Source: Nocardia spumae (GTDB lineage Bacteria; Actinomycetota; Actinomycetes; Mycobacteriales; Mycobacteriaceae). Taken from it: 64,000 nt of DNA. The stretch's first letter is position 1, and each line of letters opens with the position of its first letter. Shown here piece by piece: positions 1-10,064 of the stretch. The notes beneath the pieces are model-generated. The model was not told where the DNA came from. It searched no databases and was given only the letters and a program-made list of their open reading frames with translations. The stretch covers positions 6,138,001 through 6,202,000 of the forward strand of contig NZ_JAJFZL010000001.1 of the NCBI RefSeq assembly GCF_020733635.1, in the 5' to 3' direction. A program made the translations under genes and the position numbers.

Positions 1-3000
1 GAAATCCAGTACCAGGGGGGCCAATTCGTTCTCACCGAGACCCACGACCACGCGAGTGGCGCTGCTCTCGATCCCCTGTCGGGCGGCCTCGGCGAGCACC
101 TGTTCGCGGGGCACCCGCAGCGGCAACATGCGCACGGCCGGAGCGCGGCGATCGCCGTAGAGTTCCGCGAACTGGGCGCGGGCCAGGGCGATACCGTCGG
201 ACAGCGTCGCCGGATCGGAGTCGGAATCCAGCCGCGGCAGTGCGACCAGCATGTGCAGCTTCTCCGGGGTCAGACCGCGACCGGGGCGGCCCACCGGCAC
301 CAGTACCGCGGTGCGCCGGTCCATTTCGGAATCGCTGGGGTCACCGAGGCGAAGCTCCAGCCTGGTGCCGACGAGATCCTTGATCCCCGCGCGGATCTCG
401 CCCCAGCGGGTGGCGGCGATCATCAGGTGGATGCCGTAGGACAGGCCCTGGGCGGCGAGGGCGTTGAATGCCGGTTCCAGTACATCGAATTCGGAGCGGA
501 TCGTCGCCCAACCGTCGACGACGAGGAAGACATCGCCGAACAGGTCCTCGGACAGCGGATTCGCCGCCCGCTCGGCGGGGCTCAGTGTCGCCAGGTCGGC
601 CTTGCGGCGGCGGAACTCGTGGATGGATTCGATACCGAGTTCGCGGAAGCGCTCCTCGCGCTGATGCAACAGGGTCAGCATCTCGGCGAGGGTGCGGCGC
701 ACCCGGTCGATATCCATGCGCCCCGCGACCGAACCCACATGCGGGATGTCGGACAGACCGGCCAGGGTGCCGCCACCGAAGTCCAGGCAGTAGAACTGCA
801 CCTGCTCCGGGGTGTGAGTGGCCGCGGCGGCCATGATGATCGAGCGCAAGGTGGTGGACTTACCCGACTGCGGGCCGCCGACCACGGCCAGATTGCCCTG
901 TCCCGCGGACAGATCCACGATCAGCACATCACGCCGCTGCTCGTAGGGCTTGTCGATCACGCCGACCGGCCACCACAGCCGGCCGTGCCGATTCGCCGGC
1001 GAACGCCAGTCCGGGTCGGGCAGCAGCATATCCACCGACGGCGATTCGTCCAGCGGCGGCAGCCACACCTCGTGGGCGGGACGGCCGTGCCCGCGCAGCC
1101 GATCCACGACCACATTGAGCAGTGTCTTGGGCACTGCCTCGGCGGCGCCGGGCGAGCGCTCCAGCTCCGCCTCGGGCGAACCGGGCGGTGGCGGAAGTTC
1201 GGGGCGAGCCAGGGGTCCGCGTGCCGGCGCCGCGTCGGTGGCGTTGCCGGGTGCGCGGGCCTCGACCGGTGCGGCGGTGAACACCACCGGGTCCTGTCCG
1301 ATCCGGCGCTGGGTGCCGCCGCCGCTGCCCGGCACGGTCACGCCGGGTGATTCGTAGGCGCCGGAGACGTAGCAGGCGTTGAACCGGAGCGGATCGTCGG
1401 CATCGCTTTTGAGATAGCCCGAACCCGGCACGCTGGGCAGGTGGTAGGCGTCGGTGATGCCGAGCACCGCCCGAGATTCGTTGGCGGAGAAGGTACGCAG
1501 GCCGATGCGGTAGGACAGATGCGAGTCCAGACCGCGCAGCTTGTTCTCCTCGAGCCGCTGCGAAGCCAGCAACAGATGGACGCGCAGCGATCGGCCCAGC
1601 CGGCCGATCATGACGAACAGATCCGCGAAATCCGGTTTCTGCGAGAGCAGTTCGGAGAACTCGTCGACGATGATGAACAGCGCCGGCAGCGGATCGAGGG
1701 CCGCGCCCGCGGCGCGTGCCCGCTCGTATTCGGTGACATTGGCGAAGTTGCCGGCCGAGCGCAGCAGCTCCTGGCGCCGGGTCATCTCGCCCGACAGCGC
1801 GTCCTTCATGCGGTCGACGAGGGCGATCTCCTCCTCGAGGTTGGTGATCACCGCGGCCACATGCGCCAGCGACTCGAGTCCGAGGAAGGTGGCGCCACCC
1901 TTGAAGTCGACCAGCACCATGTTCAGCTGATCGGGGGAATGGGTTGTCACCATCGACAGCACCAGAGTGCGCAGGAACTCCGACTTACCCGAACCCGTGG
2001 CGCCGATGCACAGTCCGTGCGGACCCATGCCGTTCTCGGCGGACTCCTTGATATCGATCTCGACCGGCGTGCCGTCCGGGGTGATGCCGATGGGCACCCG
2101 CAGCCGCTCCCGGTCGTTGCGGTGGCGCCACACCGTACCCGCGTCGATCTGCGCGGCGTCGGGAATCTTCAGCAGTTCCATCAGACCGGGTACCGCGCGC
2201 GATTCGTCACCGAGGCTCACGATCTGGGCGGCCGTGGCCACGCGATAGCGCGCCAGGGCCCGCGACAGGGTCTGCGCCTCCGCGATCGTCACCTGGTCGG
2301 AGGTCGCGAACTGCTCGACGCCCGCAGCCGATTTCGCGGCGACGGTACCGTCGGCGACCACCAGCTGCAGACCGCGGCGCACCGCCAGACCGGTCTGGGG
2401 TGCGGTCAGGTCGAGGACGGTCACCGAATCCAGGCCGGCGTCGCTGACGATCCGCTCGGTGCCGCTGACGAATCCGTCGTCGATGATCACCAGCAGGTGG
2501 ATCCGGCCGGCGGTGGGCTGCGCGTTGCGCATGAACCGGCCGCGCTCGAGCAGTTCGGCCGACATCGAGGTCTCCAGTTCGGCCAGCGACCGATACATCA
2601 TGCGGGCCGCGCCCATCCCGTCCCGATCGACCGGATGTTGCAGGTGCGGCAGCCATTTCGCCCACGACCAGGCCTCGGTGTCCGGATCGGCGCAGATGAT
2701 CGCGACAGCGGTGTGGTCGGGACCGTGGAAGGTCACGTACTCCATCAGCATCGCGCGCACCAGCATGCGGGTCGCGGCCGGCTTGCCCTCGATGTTGATC
2801 GCCGGAAACGCTCGCAGCGACAGCGCCGTGGGCAGGCCGTGCACCACCGAATGGGTGCGGACGAAGCGGCGCAGCGCCACCGTCGACACCGGCTCCAGAT
2901 CCTCGAGCGGACCGGTTTCCGGACGGGCCAGTTTGGTGGCGAGCCGGTGGCTGCCGATGCCGACGCGCACATGCCCGAAATCGGGATCGTTGGGGCGGCG

Positions 3001-3453
3001 CTCCCACATCCGCCGGGTACCGGCCACCGCGCGCAGATCGGCGGGTTCGGGATGACTCCAGATCAGCGACTGCAGCTGCGCTCCGCCGGTTCTGCGGACC
3101 TCGCGGCGGACCTGGTCGAGGTAGCGGAAGTAGTCCTTGCGTTCCTCGTTCAGCTCGGCGGCGCGTTTGGGGCCGCCGCCACCACGCATGCCCGCCATCA
3201 TGCCGACCATCGACATCAGCATCATCATCGGGAACATCAACATGAAGGGGTTGGCGAGCAGGTTGCGCCCCATCATCACCATCATCGCGATCATGCCCAC
3301 CACCGCGACGACCATGACCACGGGCATCAGCCGCATCAACAGAGCGGGCGGCACCGGGCGCGGGATCTCCGGCGGGGCGGTGAGGGCCACCTCGCCGCCC
3401 GGTGCGCGAGGCGGGGCGATACGCGGTCGGCGTACGAAGCCGTCGGTGGACAT
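1..3453 (-). CDS. eccC: EccC, FtsK/SpoIIIE-type ATPase of ESX secretion (3' end outside window)
   Basis: Motor ATPase of the type VII secretion machine in the cytoplasmic membrane; in this family it recognises substrate tails and powers export. 1,151 codons are visible, in frame to base 1, so roughly 180 C-terminal residues (third ATPase domain) lie off the left edge. Residues about 36-85 form two membrane segments rich in Met and Val. The first FtsK domain has Walker A GATGSGKS near residue 484 and Walker B LFIIVDE near 590; the second has Walker A GGPQSGKST near 857. It is a single fused polypeptide, not split into EccCa and EccCb. The ATG lies 4 nt after the mycP stop, behind a GGAG-containing leader, so eccD-mycP-eccC form one operon. 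Confidence 0.95.
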   Translation of the reverse strand, partial: MSTDGFVRRPRIAPPRAPGGEVALTAPPEIPRPVPPALLMRLMPVVMVVAVVGMIAMMVMMGRNLLANPFMLMFPMMMLMSMVGMMAGMRGGGGPKRAAELNEERKDYFRYLDQVRREVRRTGGAQLQSLIWSHPEPADLRAVAGTRRMWERRPNDPDFGHVRVGIGSHRLATKLARPETGPLEDLEPVSTVALRRFVRTHSVVHGLPTALSLRAFPAINIEGKPAATRMLVRAMLMEYVTFHGPDHTAVAIICADPDTEAWSWAKWLPHLQHPVDRDGMGAARMMYRSLAELETSMSAELLERGRFMRNAQPTAGRIHLLVIIDDGFVSGTERIVSDAGLDSVTVLDLTAPQTGLAVRRGLQLVVADGTVAAKSAAGVEQFATSDQVTIAEAQTLSRALARYRVATAAQIVSLGDESRAVPGLMELLKIPDAAQIDAGTVWRHRNDRERLRVPIGITPDGTPVEIDIKESAENGMGPHGLCIGATGSGKSEFLRTLVLSMVTTHSPDQLNMVLVDFKGGATFLGLESLAHVAAVITNLEEEIALVDRMKDALSGEMTRRQELLRSAGNFANVTEYERARAAGAALDPLPALFIIVDEFSELLSQKPDFADLFVMIGRLGRSLRVHLLLASQRLEENKLRGLDSHLSYRIGLRTFSANESRAVLGITDAYHLPSVPGSGYLKSDADDPLRFNACYVSGAYESPGVTVPGSGGGTQRRIGQDPVVFTAAPVEARAPGNATDAAPARGPLARPELPPPPGSPEAELERSPGAAEAVPKTLLNVVVDRLRGHGRPAHEVWLPPLDESPSVDMLLPDPDWRSPANRHGRLWWPVGVIDKPYEQRRDVLIVDLSAGQGNLAVVGGPQSGKSTTLRSIIMAAAATHTPEQVQFYCLDFGGGTLAGLSDIPHVGSVAGRMDIDRVRRTLAEMLTLLHQREERFRELGIESIHEFRRRKADLATLSPAERAANPLSEDLFGDVFLVVDGWATIRSEFDVLEPAFNALAAQGLSYGIHLMIAATRWGEIRAGIKDLVGTRLELRLGDPSDSEMDRRTAVLVPVGRPGRGLTPEKLHMLVALPRLDSDSDPATLSDGIALARAQFAELYGDRRAPAVRMLPLRVPREQVLAEAARQGIESSATRVVVGLGENELAPLVLDF

Positions 3454-3457
3454 AGCC

Positions 3458-4978
3458 CTACTCTCCTCCAGGCGAGTCGGTCCCGGCGGGGCCCGAAGAT
3501 GTGGAAACCTTGTCCGGCGCGGCGGTTTCGGACGCCCCGACGAATCCGGCGACCGGATCGTCCGCCCCGCCGTCGGCCCGCCTGCGCCGGTACGGCAGAG
3601 CGGCGGCCCAGCCGATGACGAGCAACGCGAGCAGCGTGACCGAACCGATCATCGCCACCCGGCGCGGCACCGGATCGGGGACCCGATCGGGCGCTGGCGG
3701 TGCGATGGCCCGTGGGAGCGCGGCACTCCCGCCGGCCGCCGGCGGCAGTTGCGCGGTGAGCGCGGCCAGCGGATCGATCAGGCCGAAGCCGACCCGGTCG
3801 TCGCGCCCGGCGCCGGGATTGTGCGCGGTCCGCTCGATCCGGTCGATCACCTGCGCCGCGGTCAGATCGGGAAATCTACTGCGCACCAGCGCCGCCAGTC
3901 CTGAGACGAAAGCGGCCGAGAAGCTGGTGCCGTCGATGGTCAGCGGTCCCTCGTCACCGTGTTCGGTATCGACCAGACCCGCGCCGCCCGGTTTGCTGTC
4001 CAGCGAGATGATGCCGCGCCCGGGTGCGGCGACTCCCACCCACGGGCCGTGGATCGAGAACGGTGAGGTGCCACCGTCCGGATCGGTGGAGGCGACCGAC
4101 AGGACGTACGGCGAGAACCACGCCGGGCTGATGACGGTGGACACCCCGTTCCAGCCGCTGGTCTCGTTCTGGGTCGAACAGGCCGCCTGGTCGAGATTGC
4201 CGGCCGCGGCGACCACGACCACATTGCGATCGGCCGCGTATTCGACCGCGGCGCCCAACGCCCCGTCCGCGGTGCCGGAACCCGCTGGGCTGCACGATAC
4301 TTCGGAGATATTGATGACCGTGGCGCCCATATCGACGGCGCGCACCACGGCGGCGGCCATGGTCAGCACGTCACCGTAACCGCCGGCGGCGACTTTGCCG
4401 GTATCGTCGCCGCGGCGATTCTTGGCCTCGTACTGCAGGCTCAACTGCCGGATGGCCAGGATCTGCGCCTCCGGGGCCACCCCGGAGAACGCGTCCGCGG
4501 GACCGGGGCGGGCGGCGATCAATCCGGCCACCAGGGTGCCGTGGCCGTCACAGTCCTCGGTGCCGTCGCCGGCGGTGACGAAATCGCCGCCGGGCAGCAG
4601 ATCCGGCAACCGAGGGTGGCGGTTCACCCCGGTGTCGATGACAGCGACCTTCTGACCGGCGCCGCGACTGAATTTCCACGCCCGATCCAGATCGAGAATC
4701 CGTTGCGGCAGTGGCGGATCCCGCGGTATCGCGCCGGTGAGATACGGCTCGGCGCAGAGCGCGCGCTTCTCGGTCTCGTCCGGCGGCCCGTTCTTCGCGT
4801 TGACGGCCAGCGCCTGCCCGAGGGCGCCGTTGTCGATCGCCGGTGGGGCGACCGCCGCGGCGGGCCCGGCGCCGCACATCACCGCGGGCCCGGCGCCGAA
4901 CACCGTCACCCCGAGGACCGTCCCGGCGGCGCTCACGCGCAGCCAGCGCGCCGCCCTTCCGTAGCGCAACACCCTCAC
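3458..4978 (-). CDS. mycP: MycP, type VII secretion-associated subtilisin-like serine protease (mycosin)
   Basis: Membrane-anchored mycosin of 506 residues facing the cell envelope; mycosins stabilise the ESX complex and process some substrates. An N-terminal signal sequence (about 1-44, ending in an Ala-rich stretch) precedes the S8 peptidase domain. The catalytic triad is visible as D115 (VIDTGV), H146 (DGHGTLVAG) and S352 (GTSFSA), with oxyanion N261. A Pro-rich linker leads to one transmembrane helix (about 441-461) followed by RRRR and an acidic tail. All catalytic residues are intact. Start is GTG, 7 nt downstream of the eccD stop; eccC follows after 4 nt. Confidence 0.96.
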   Translation of the reverse strand: MRVLRYGRAARWLRVSAAGTVLGVTVFGAGPAVMCGAGPAAAVAPPAIDNGALGQALAVNAKNGPPDETEKRALCAEPYLTGAIPRDPPLPQRILDLDRAWKFSRGAGQKVAVIDTGVNRHPRLPDLLPGGDFVTAGDGTEDCDGHGTLVAGLIAARPGPADAFSGVAPEAQILAIRQLSLQYEAKNRRGDDTGKVAAGGYGDVLTMAAAVVRAVDMGATVINISEVSCSPAGSGTADGALGAAVEYAADRNVVVVAAAGNLDQAACSTQNETSGWNGVSTVISPAWFSPYVLSVASTDPDGGTSPFSIHGPWVGVAAPGRGIISLDSKPGGAGLVDTEHGDEGPLTIDGTSFSAAFVSGLAALVRSRFPDLTAAQVIDRIERTAHNPGAGRDDRVGFGLIDPLAALTAQLPPAAGGSAALPRAIAPPAPDRVPDPVPRRVAMIGSVTLLALLVIGWAAALPYRRRRADGGADDPVAGFVGASETAAPDKVSTSSGPAGTDSPGGE

Positions 4979-4985
4979 CGCCCGA

Positions 4986-6455
4986 TCAGATGTTCCGCGC
5001 GGCCGAATACACGTCCATCAGCCACAGCGACAGCGGGACGATGGCGACGATCAGCAGATATTCGAAGATCTCGATGGCCCGTCGCACCACCGGGGAGACG
5101 TCCGCGCGGGGACCGAGCACGCCGAAGGCCGGGACCGCGGCGGCCACGATCAGGAGCAGACCCGCGCCCGCGGCCCGCCAATTCTCATGGGAGACAGCGG
5201 CTCCGGCCGCCACCACCAGTGCCACCGCAGTGCCGCCCGCGATCATCGTCGCGGCCTGGGTGCGGTCGGCGTAGGCCCGGCCCCGCAGGCACAGCACCAC
5301 CGCGGTGATGGCGGCCAGTAGCAGTCCCTGCCAGGTCGCGTCTCCCAGCGGGTCGGCGCCCAGGATCGCGCCGCCCCCGGCGGCGAGCGCGGAGCCGATG
5401 AGAACTCCGGATTGGTAGTGGTTGGCCGCACGGGCCCGGCGTTCCAGTCCGGCCGCCGAGGGCAGCGCGGTCGCGCCGATGACACCGATATCGGCGATGG
5501 TGGGCCGGGGTTCGTGATCGGTCGGATCGATGGCGGCGCCCGCGGTCGGCACCGGTGGCACCGGCAGCCGCGCCGCGGCGACGGCGGCCCGCGGGGCCAT
5601 CGTGATCAGCACCAGGCCGCCGATCAACGCGCCCACCGCGATCTTCGGAATGTCGAAGTCCCACAGCATCCGTACCGCAGCGGCCACCGCGAGGATCGCG
5701 GCGGTGGTGACTACCGCCGCGACCACGAGTGATCCCGCCCGGGTCGCCGAGTACAGCGCCAGCGCGACCACCAGCGCGGCCACCGCGGAGAACAGCAGAT
5801 GCGGCGAACCCACCCAGCCCGGTGTGAGCAGCCCGGCACTCGACCCCAGGAGCGCGATCGCGTACAGCGACAACACGATCGCGGTCACCCGTTCGGCCGG
5901 GAAGCGCCGTGCGACGATCACCGCGGCGCCCGCGGCGAGCAGGCCCGCACCCAGGGCGATGAATCCGTTCAGGATGCCGGTTTCCTTGCCGGCTACCAGT
6001 ACCGCCACCGCGATGATCACCGCGATCAGCCCGGCGCCCAGGCCCATTCGCCGCGCCGCCACCGGCGACCAGGCATTCGCCGACTCGGCGGTGAGCCGCG
6101 AGACCGCGTCGATCACATCGTCGAACAGCGCCGGCGCCTCCTTGGCGGTCACCGAGCGCAACACCAGCAACTCACCGTCGAAAACCTCGGCGTCGGTGAG
6201 CGATTGGTGCGGCGGGATCGGGTCGCGGCCGATGCGCGCCAACGTCCAGTGCTGAGCGCGCACGGGTGCGCCCTCGTCGTGTTCGGTCAGGTCGGGATTG
6301 CGCGAATCGATCAACTCGACCAGATCGGTGATGTACGCCGCGACCGGGACGGTCGCGGGCAGGCCCACATCGAGTTGAGTATTTCCGCCGATCACCGACA
6401 CTCGGCACAATTCCGGGTCAACGGCCCCCACGCCGCTGCTCGACGACTCGGTCAC
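4986..6455 (-). CDS. eccD: EccD, polytopic membrane channel component of ESX secretion
   Basis: Integral membrane component of the T7SS core; two EccD copies per protomer line the membrane vestibule in known ESX structures. The 489-residue protein has a cytosolic ubiquitin-like N-terminal domain (about 18-105) followed by about eleven hydrophobic helices from residue 135 to the C-terminus, the standard length and layout. The start is a GTG with an AGGGAG element about 11 nt upstream. It is the first gene of the eccD-mycP-eccC operon and diverges from eccA across a 129-bp spacer. Confidence 0.94.
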   Translation of the reverse strand: MTESSSSGVGAVDPELCRVSVIGGNTQLDVGLPATVPVAAYITDLVELIDSRNPDLTEHDEGAPVRAQHWTLARIGRDPIPPHQSLTDAEVFDGELLVLRSVTAKEAPALFDDVIDAVSRLTAESANAWSPVAARRMGLGAGLIAVIIAVAVLVAGKETGILNGFIALGAGLLAAGAAVIVARRFPAERVTAIVLSLYAIALLGSSAGLLTPGWVGSPHLLFSAVAALVVALALYSATRAGSLVVAAVVTTAAILAVAAAVRMLWDFDIPKIAVGALIGGLVLITMAPRAAVAAARLPVPPVPTAGAAIDPTDHEPRPTIADIGVIGATALPSAAGLERRARAANHYQSGVLIGSALAAGGGAILGADPLGDATWQGLLLAAITAVVLCLRGRAYADRTQAATMIAGGTAVALVVAAGAAVSHENWRAAGAGLLLIVAAAVPAFGVLGPRADVSPVVRRAIEIFEYLLIVAIVPLSLWLMDVYSAARNI

Positions 6456-6480
6456 GGATTACAGAACTCCCTACGATTTT

Positions 6481-6498
6481 CGTCGCTGTATTGCGACG
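6481..6498. promoter_or_regulatory. Inverted repeat in the eccD/eccA divergent promoter region
   Basis: Perfect 6-bp arms CGTCGC and GCGACG separated by TGTATT, in the only spacer between the divergent eccD and eccA genes. The spacer is visibly less GC-rich than its surroundings. It could be an operator for a dimeric regulator or simply a small hairpin; no known binding-site family is recognised. Confidence 0.35.
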
Positions 6499-6517
6499 TT
6501 CCAAACTTAACCGAGAT

Positions 6518-6535
6518 CGGCTGTCACGGCAGCCG
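6518..6535. promoter_or_regulatory. Second inverted repeat in the eccD/eccA spacer
   Basis: Perfect 6-bp arms CGGCTG and CAGCCG around TCACGG, centred 37 bp from the neighbouring repeat and about 58 bp before the eccA start. It has the same 6-6-6 geometry as its neighbour but a different sequence. A weak -10-like TATGCT lies just after it at 6,537-6,542 on plus. Confidence 0.3.
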
Positions 6536-6584
6536 GTATGCTGAGCGAGAATTAGCACATTTACGCGTTTAGGGGACTGTCCGT

Positions 6585-8402
6585 ATGACCGGCAACCGCC
6601 AAGCACAACGCGCCTTCGATGCCGGCGTATTGTCATTGGGTATCGCTATCGACGGCCAGGAATCCACGCCCGATCTCGAATACGCGAAGCTCGCTTTCCA
6701 GCGCGCCACCGAATGGGATCCGGGCATGTGTGACGCCTGGCTGGGCCGGGCCGCCGCCGGGGAGATCACCCCCGAGGTGGTATTCAATCTGTACAAGACC
6801 AGCGGCTCCACGCTGTTCCGCGAACAGCGCCGGCTCGGCCTGGCGCCGCGGCAGCTGGCCGGACGCTTCGTGGTGGGGCAGTACATCGACTATCCGCTGG
6901 CGGGCTATACCGAGATCTGGCTGGCCCAGGCCGCGCAGCTGATCTCCGCGGGAGATTACGACGAGGCCGAACAGGTTCTCGACGATCTGGCCCGGCACCG
7001 CGCGGGTCTGCTGTCGCAGCCGGATCAGGACCTCGACGACCGCATCTGCCAGTACGTTCGCGGTCTGCTGCACTACACCACGCAGCGCTGGCCGGATGTG
7101 ATGACGGTGCTGGCGGGTTCGGCGGAGTGGCAGGACCCGTATCTGGCCGCGGGCGCGCACGTGATGGTGGGTACCGCCTGCGCCCAGCTCGGGTTGTTCG
7201 GTGAGGCGATCCGCCGGATGGAGGCCGCGGAGAGCGGTCCGATCCCGGCCGCGGCGACCACCGCCCGGTTCTGCCGCGGACTGTGCCTGCGCGAGATGGG
7301 CCGCGAGGACGAGGCCCAGGCGCTGTTCGAGAAGGTGTTCTCCGAGGCACCCACCTTCGAGGCGAATACGCAGGCCATGCGGGATCGCAAGTACCGTCTG
7401 ACGGTCACCGGCAAGGAGCTCATCGACGCCCGCGCCGACCGCTGGGACCCGTCCTCGGCACCGACCGCCGAGCAGGTCGAGGACGAGGAACGTGGCGATC
7501 GGGCCAAGCGCCTGCTCGAGGTGGCGCGCGCGGAACTGGACGAGCAGATCGGCCTCGCCGCGGTGAAAACTCAGGTCGCGAAACTCCAGGCCACCGCGCA
7601 ATTGGCGAAAATCCGCGCCGAGAAAGGAATGTCCAGCGCGCCGCGCGGACAACACCTTGCGTTCACCGGCCCGCCAGGAACCGGTAAGACGACGATTGCC
7701 CGCGTGGTGGCAAAAATTTACTGCGGGTTGGGTTTGTTGAAAACCGATCGGCTGGTCGAGGTAAAGCGTTCGGATTTCGTCGGTGAACATTTGGGAAGCA
7801 CCGCGATAAAAACAAATAAATTGATCGATTCCGCGATGGACGGCGTGCTGTTCGTCGACGAGGCGTACACCCTCATCCAGACCGGCCTGTCCGGCGGTGA
7901 CGCGTTCGGGCGCGAGGCGGTGGACACACTGCTGGCGCGGATGGAGAACGACCGCGATCGGCTGATCGTGATCATCGCCGGGTACGACGGGGAGATCGAC
8001 CGCTTCCTGGCCTCCAACGACGGTCTCGCATCCCGCTTCGCCAAGCGGGTCAAGTTCGAGTCCTACACTCCCGAGGAGCTCGGCCGGATCGGCCAGTTCA
8101 TTGCGAGCAAACGAGATTCGGAGGTCGCCGAGGACGCGCTGGTCCTCCTGCAGGCCGCCTGCGGTGAGCTCTACGCGCGCGACGTGGTGGACCAGAGCGG
8201 TGAGCAACGGCGTGGGGTCGATCTGGCCGGAAACGGTCGTTTCATCCGCAACGTCATCGAGGCCGCCGAGGAGGAACGCGAATTCCGGCTGGCCACAGAT
8301 GATTCCATCGATCTGACGGCGATCGACGAGAGCGTGCTGATGCGGATCGAGGGCGCCGACATGGCCAAGGCGCTGGAGGGTGTGCTCGGCGGATTGCGCT
8401 GA
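6585..8402 (+). CDS. eccA: EccA, AAA+ ATPase of ESX secretion (CbbX/CfxQ-like)
   Basis: Cytosolic AAA+ ATPase thought to release EspG chaperones from PE/PPE substrates at the secretion machine. The 605-residue protein has a helical TPR-like N-terminal half (1-300) and a C-terminal AAA+ domain: Walker A GPPGTGKTT near 363-371, Walker B GVLFVDEAYT near 420-428, and an arginine-finger region SRFAKRV near 485. Length matches mycobacterial EccA proteins (about 570-630). ATG start with AGGGGA upstream. It stands alone on plus between minus-strand eccD and eccB. Its presence separates this locus from the minimal ESX-4 type, which lacks EccA. Confidence 0.95.
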   Translation: MTGNRQAQRAFDAGVLSLGIAIDGQESTPDLEYAKLAFQRATEWDPGMCDAWLGRAAAGEITPEVVFNLYKTSGSTLFREQRRLGLAPRQLAGRFVVGQYIDYPLAGYTEIWLAQAAQLISAGDYDEAEQVLDDLARHRAGLLSQPDQDLDDRICQYVRGLLHYTTQRWPDVMTVLAGSAEWQDPYLAAGAHVMVGTACAQLGLFGEAIRRMEAAESGPIPAAATTARFCRGLCLREMGREDEAQALFEKVFSEAPTFEANTQAMRDRKYRLTVTGKELIDARADRWDPSSAPTAEQVEDEERGDRAKRLLEVARAELDEQIGLAAVKTQVAKLQATAQLAKIRAEKGMSSAPRGQHLAFTGPPGTGKTTIARVVAKIYCGLGLLKTDRLVEVKRSDFVGEHLGSTAIKTNKLIDSAMDGVLFVDEAYTLIQTGLSGGDAFGREAVDTLLARMENDRDRLIVIIAGYDGEIDRFLASNDGLASRFAKRVKFESYTPEELGRIGQFIASKRDSEVAEDALVLLQAACGELYARDVVDQSGEQRRGVDLAGNGRFIRNVIEAAEEEREFRLATDDSIDLTAIDESVLMRIEGADMAKALEGVLGGLR

Positions 8403-8451
8403 ACCGCACCACGACACGGCACCGGCCGCGCGGCGGCGGCCGGTTCGCGGC

Positions 8452-9960
8452 TCAGTTGTTCTTCCCCGGCGGCGGGATCGGCCGGGCACAGGCGGTGGCT
8501 CCGGCACCGGAGTCCGGGCACTGCGGCAGACTGTCGTGGCTCATCAGCGCATCCTGCCGGGACAGCGCCGGTCCCGCCGACAGCGCCTCCACGATCGGTT
8601 TCGGCGCCGGCTTCGCGAGCTTCGGCAGGCCCAGTACCTTGGCGGTGTCGGTATCCGGGATGCCGTATCGAATCCCGTTGTCGCTGACGAAGAACAGAGG
8701 GCCATTGCTCACGGCACCGGGTTCGGCGCCGACCGACCGCACGAATTCACCGGTCCCCGGGCGCAGATAGACACCGTCGATCCGGTCACCGTTACCGTCC
8801 GCGGTCGCCGGTACGACCGGCTCCGCATCCGAGGGCAGCGGGAGCGCGCGGCCGGCGAGCACACTCACCGTCGCGCGGGCGTCGTCGCGGGCGCGAGTCC
8901 ACGACAGGCAGACCACCGGATCGACATCGGGGGTCAGGACGGCCGGGACCTGTTGCGGGAAATCGTCGATCGGCAACCGGTGCAGCACCGGCATACCGGC
9001 GATGCGATCCGGCGGCACGGTCGTGATCTCGTTCATCCCTTGCGAATTGGCGTCTCGGATGAGCCCGGCGGCGAACGGTGTCACCCGCTGCACACCGTCG
9101 GCGAGTACGACATACAGCTCGTCGGCATCCACCCCGTGTACGCGGATCACACCGCCGACGGGGATATCGGCCAGCCTGCCGGGACCGGGGGCGCCGTGCC
9201 GGTCTATCTCCGGAACCGTCAGCGGCGGTACGGGTTCGATGGCGTCGAGCAATGCGCCACCGATCGGGCGCGGCCGCTGATCGCGGGGTCCGAGCGAGCG
9301 GGCGAGCACCGCATCGCCCGGGTCGATCTCGGCGCGTTTGCCGTCGTAGATCAGGAAGGTCTTGCCGCCGTGGGTGGCCAGCAGCGCTTGATCCGCGCGC
9401 ACCGGCACGGCATGGGCGCCGCCGGCCGGATTGTCCAGCGCACCCGCGATCACTGTCGTGAGCGGACCCTGGATCGCGGCCGGTCCCGCCGAGGGCGGGG
9501 TGAGGTTGTCGCACATCGTCCACGTGGAACGCTGGGTATCGCTCGATCCGGGCAGCGCGCCGGGCGCACCCGCAATCCCCAGCAGCGGACCGCGCGGCTG
9601 GGTCAGTTTGCTGTCCTTGACCGACGTCGGCGATGCGGCGTCGCCGGTGATCAGGCGGGCGGAGGCGAGGTTCAGGACCGGATGCAAGGTGCCGTCCCCG
9701 AGGACGTACAGGGCGCCGGAATCCTTGCCCATCACGATCTTCGAGTCACCGACCGCGCCCTGTGGATGCAGGAACGCCAGGATGGCGGCACCCGCCACGC
9801 CGAGCAGTCCCAGGACGGCGCCGACGATCAGGGAGCGGAACTGGGTCCGCATGGGGTCGTGCAGCATCCGGATGTCGCGCCGCACCAGCGCGTGTTCGTA
9901 ACGCTTGAGCAGGAACCGGTAGCCGTTGACTTGGGCACGGGTGGTCAACTGCGCCGGCAC
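8452..9960 (-). CDS. eccB: EccB, membrane-anchored periplasmic core protein of ESX secretion
   Basis: Core T7SS component with a short cytosolic N-terminus, one membrane helix (about 42-62 of 502) and a large periplasmic repeat domain. The diagnostic N-terminal part is AQLTTRAQVNGYRFLLKR near residue 3, with MRTQ just before the helix. The conserved paired cysteines of the periplasmic domain are present. I chose GTG at 9,960 because a GGAGG lies 5 nt upstream; an ATG at 10,005 would add 15 residues not typical of the family. It is convergent with eccA (50-nt gap) and divergent from eccE. Confidence 0.94.
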   Translation of the reverse strand: MPAQLTTRAQVNGYRFLLKRYEHALVRRDIRMLHDPMRTQFRSLIVGAVLGLLGVAGAAILAFLHPQGAVGDSKIVMGKDSGALYVLGDGTLHPVLNLASARLITGDAASPTSVKDSKLTQPRGPLLGIAGAPGALPGSSDTQRSTWTMCDNLTPPSAGPAAIQGPLTTVIAGALDNPAGGAHAVPVRADQALLATHGGKTFLIYDGKRAEIDPGDAVLARSLGPRDQRPRPIGGALLDAIEPVPPLTVPEIDRHGAPGPGRLADIPVGGVIRVHGVDADELYVVLADGVQRVTPFAAGLIRDANSQGMNEITTVPPDRIAGMPVLHRLPIDDFPQQVPAVLTPDVDPVVCLSWTRARDDARATVSVLAGRALPLPSDAEPVVPATADGNGDRIDGVYLRPGTGEFVRSVGAEPGAVSNGPLFFVSDNGIRYGIPDTDTAKVLGLPKLAKPAPKPIVEALSAGPALSRQDALMSHDSLPQCPDSGAGATACARPIPPPGKNN

Positions 9961-10064
9961 AACCGCCTCCGAATTCCGATTACCCTGTCCGACCGCGCCG
10001 ACCATATATGGCCACGCTTTCGACAGACTAGCGAAGTCCGGCGAGTTCGGTCCATTATGTGCGC

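Noticed and set aside
253..3618. Long plus-strand frames opposite eccC
   Set aside because: eccC is unmistakable on minus (Walker motifs, membrane helices); the plus frames are Arg/Gln-rich artefacts.
6633..8507. 624-codon minus-strand frame opposite eccA
   Set aside because: EccA is clearly encoded on plus; the antisense frame has no recognisable motif.
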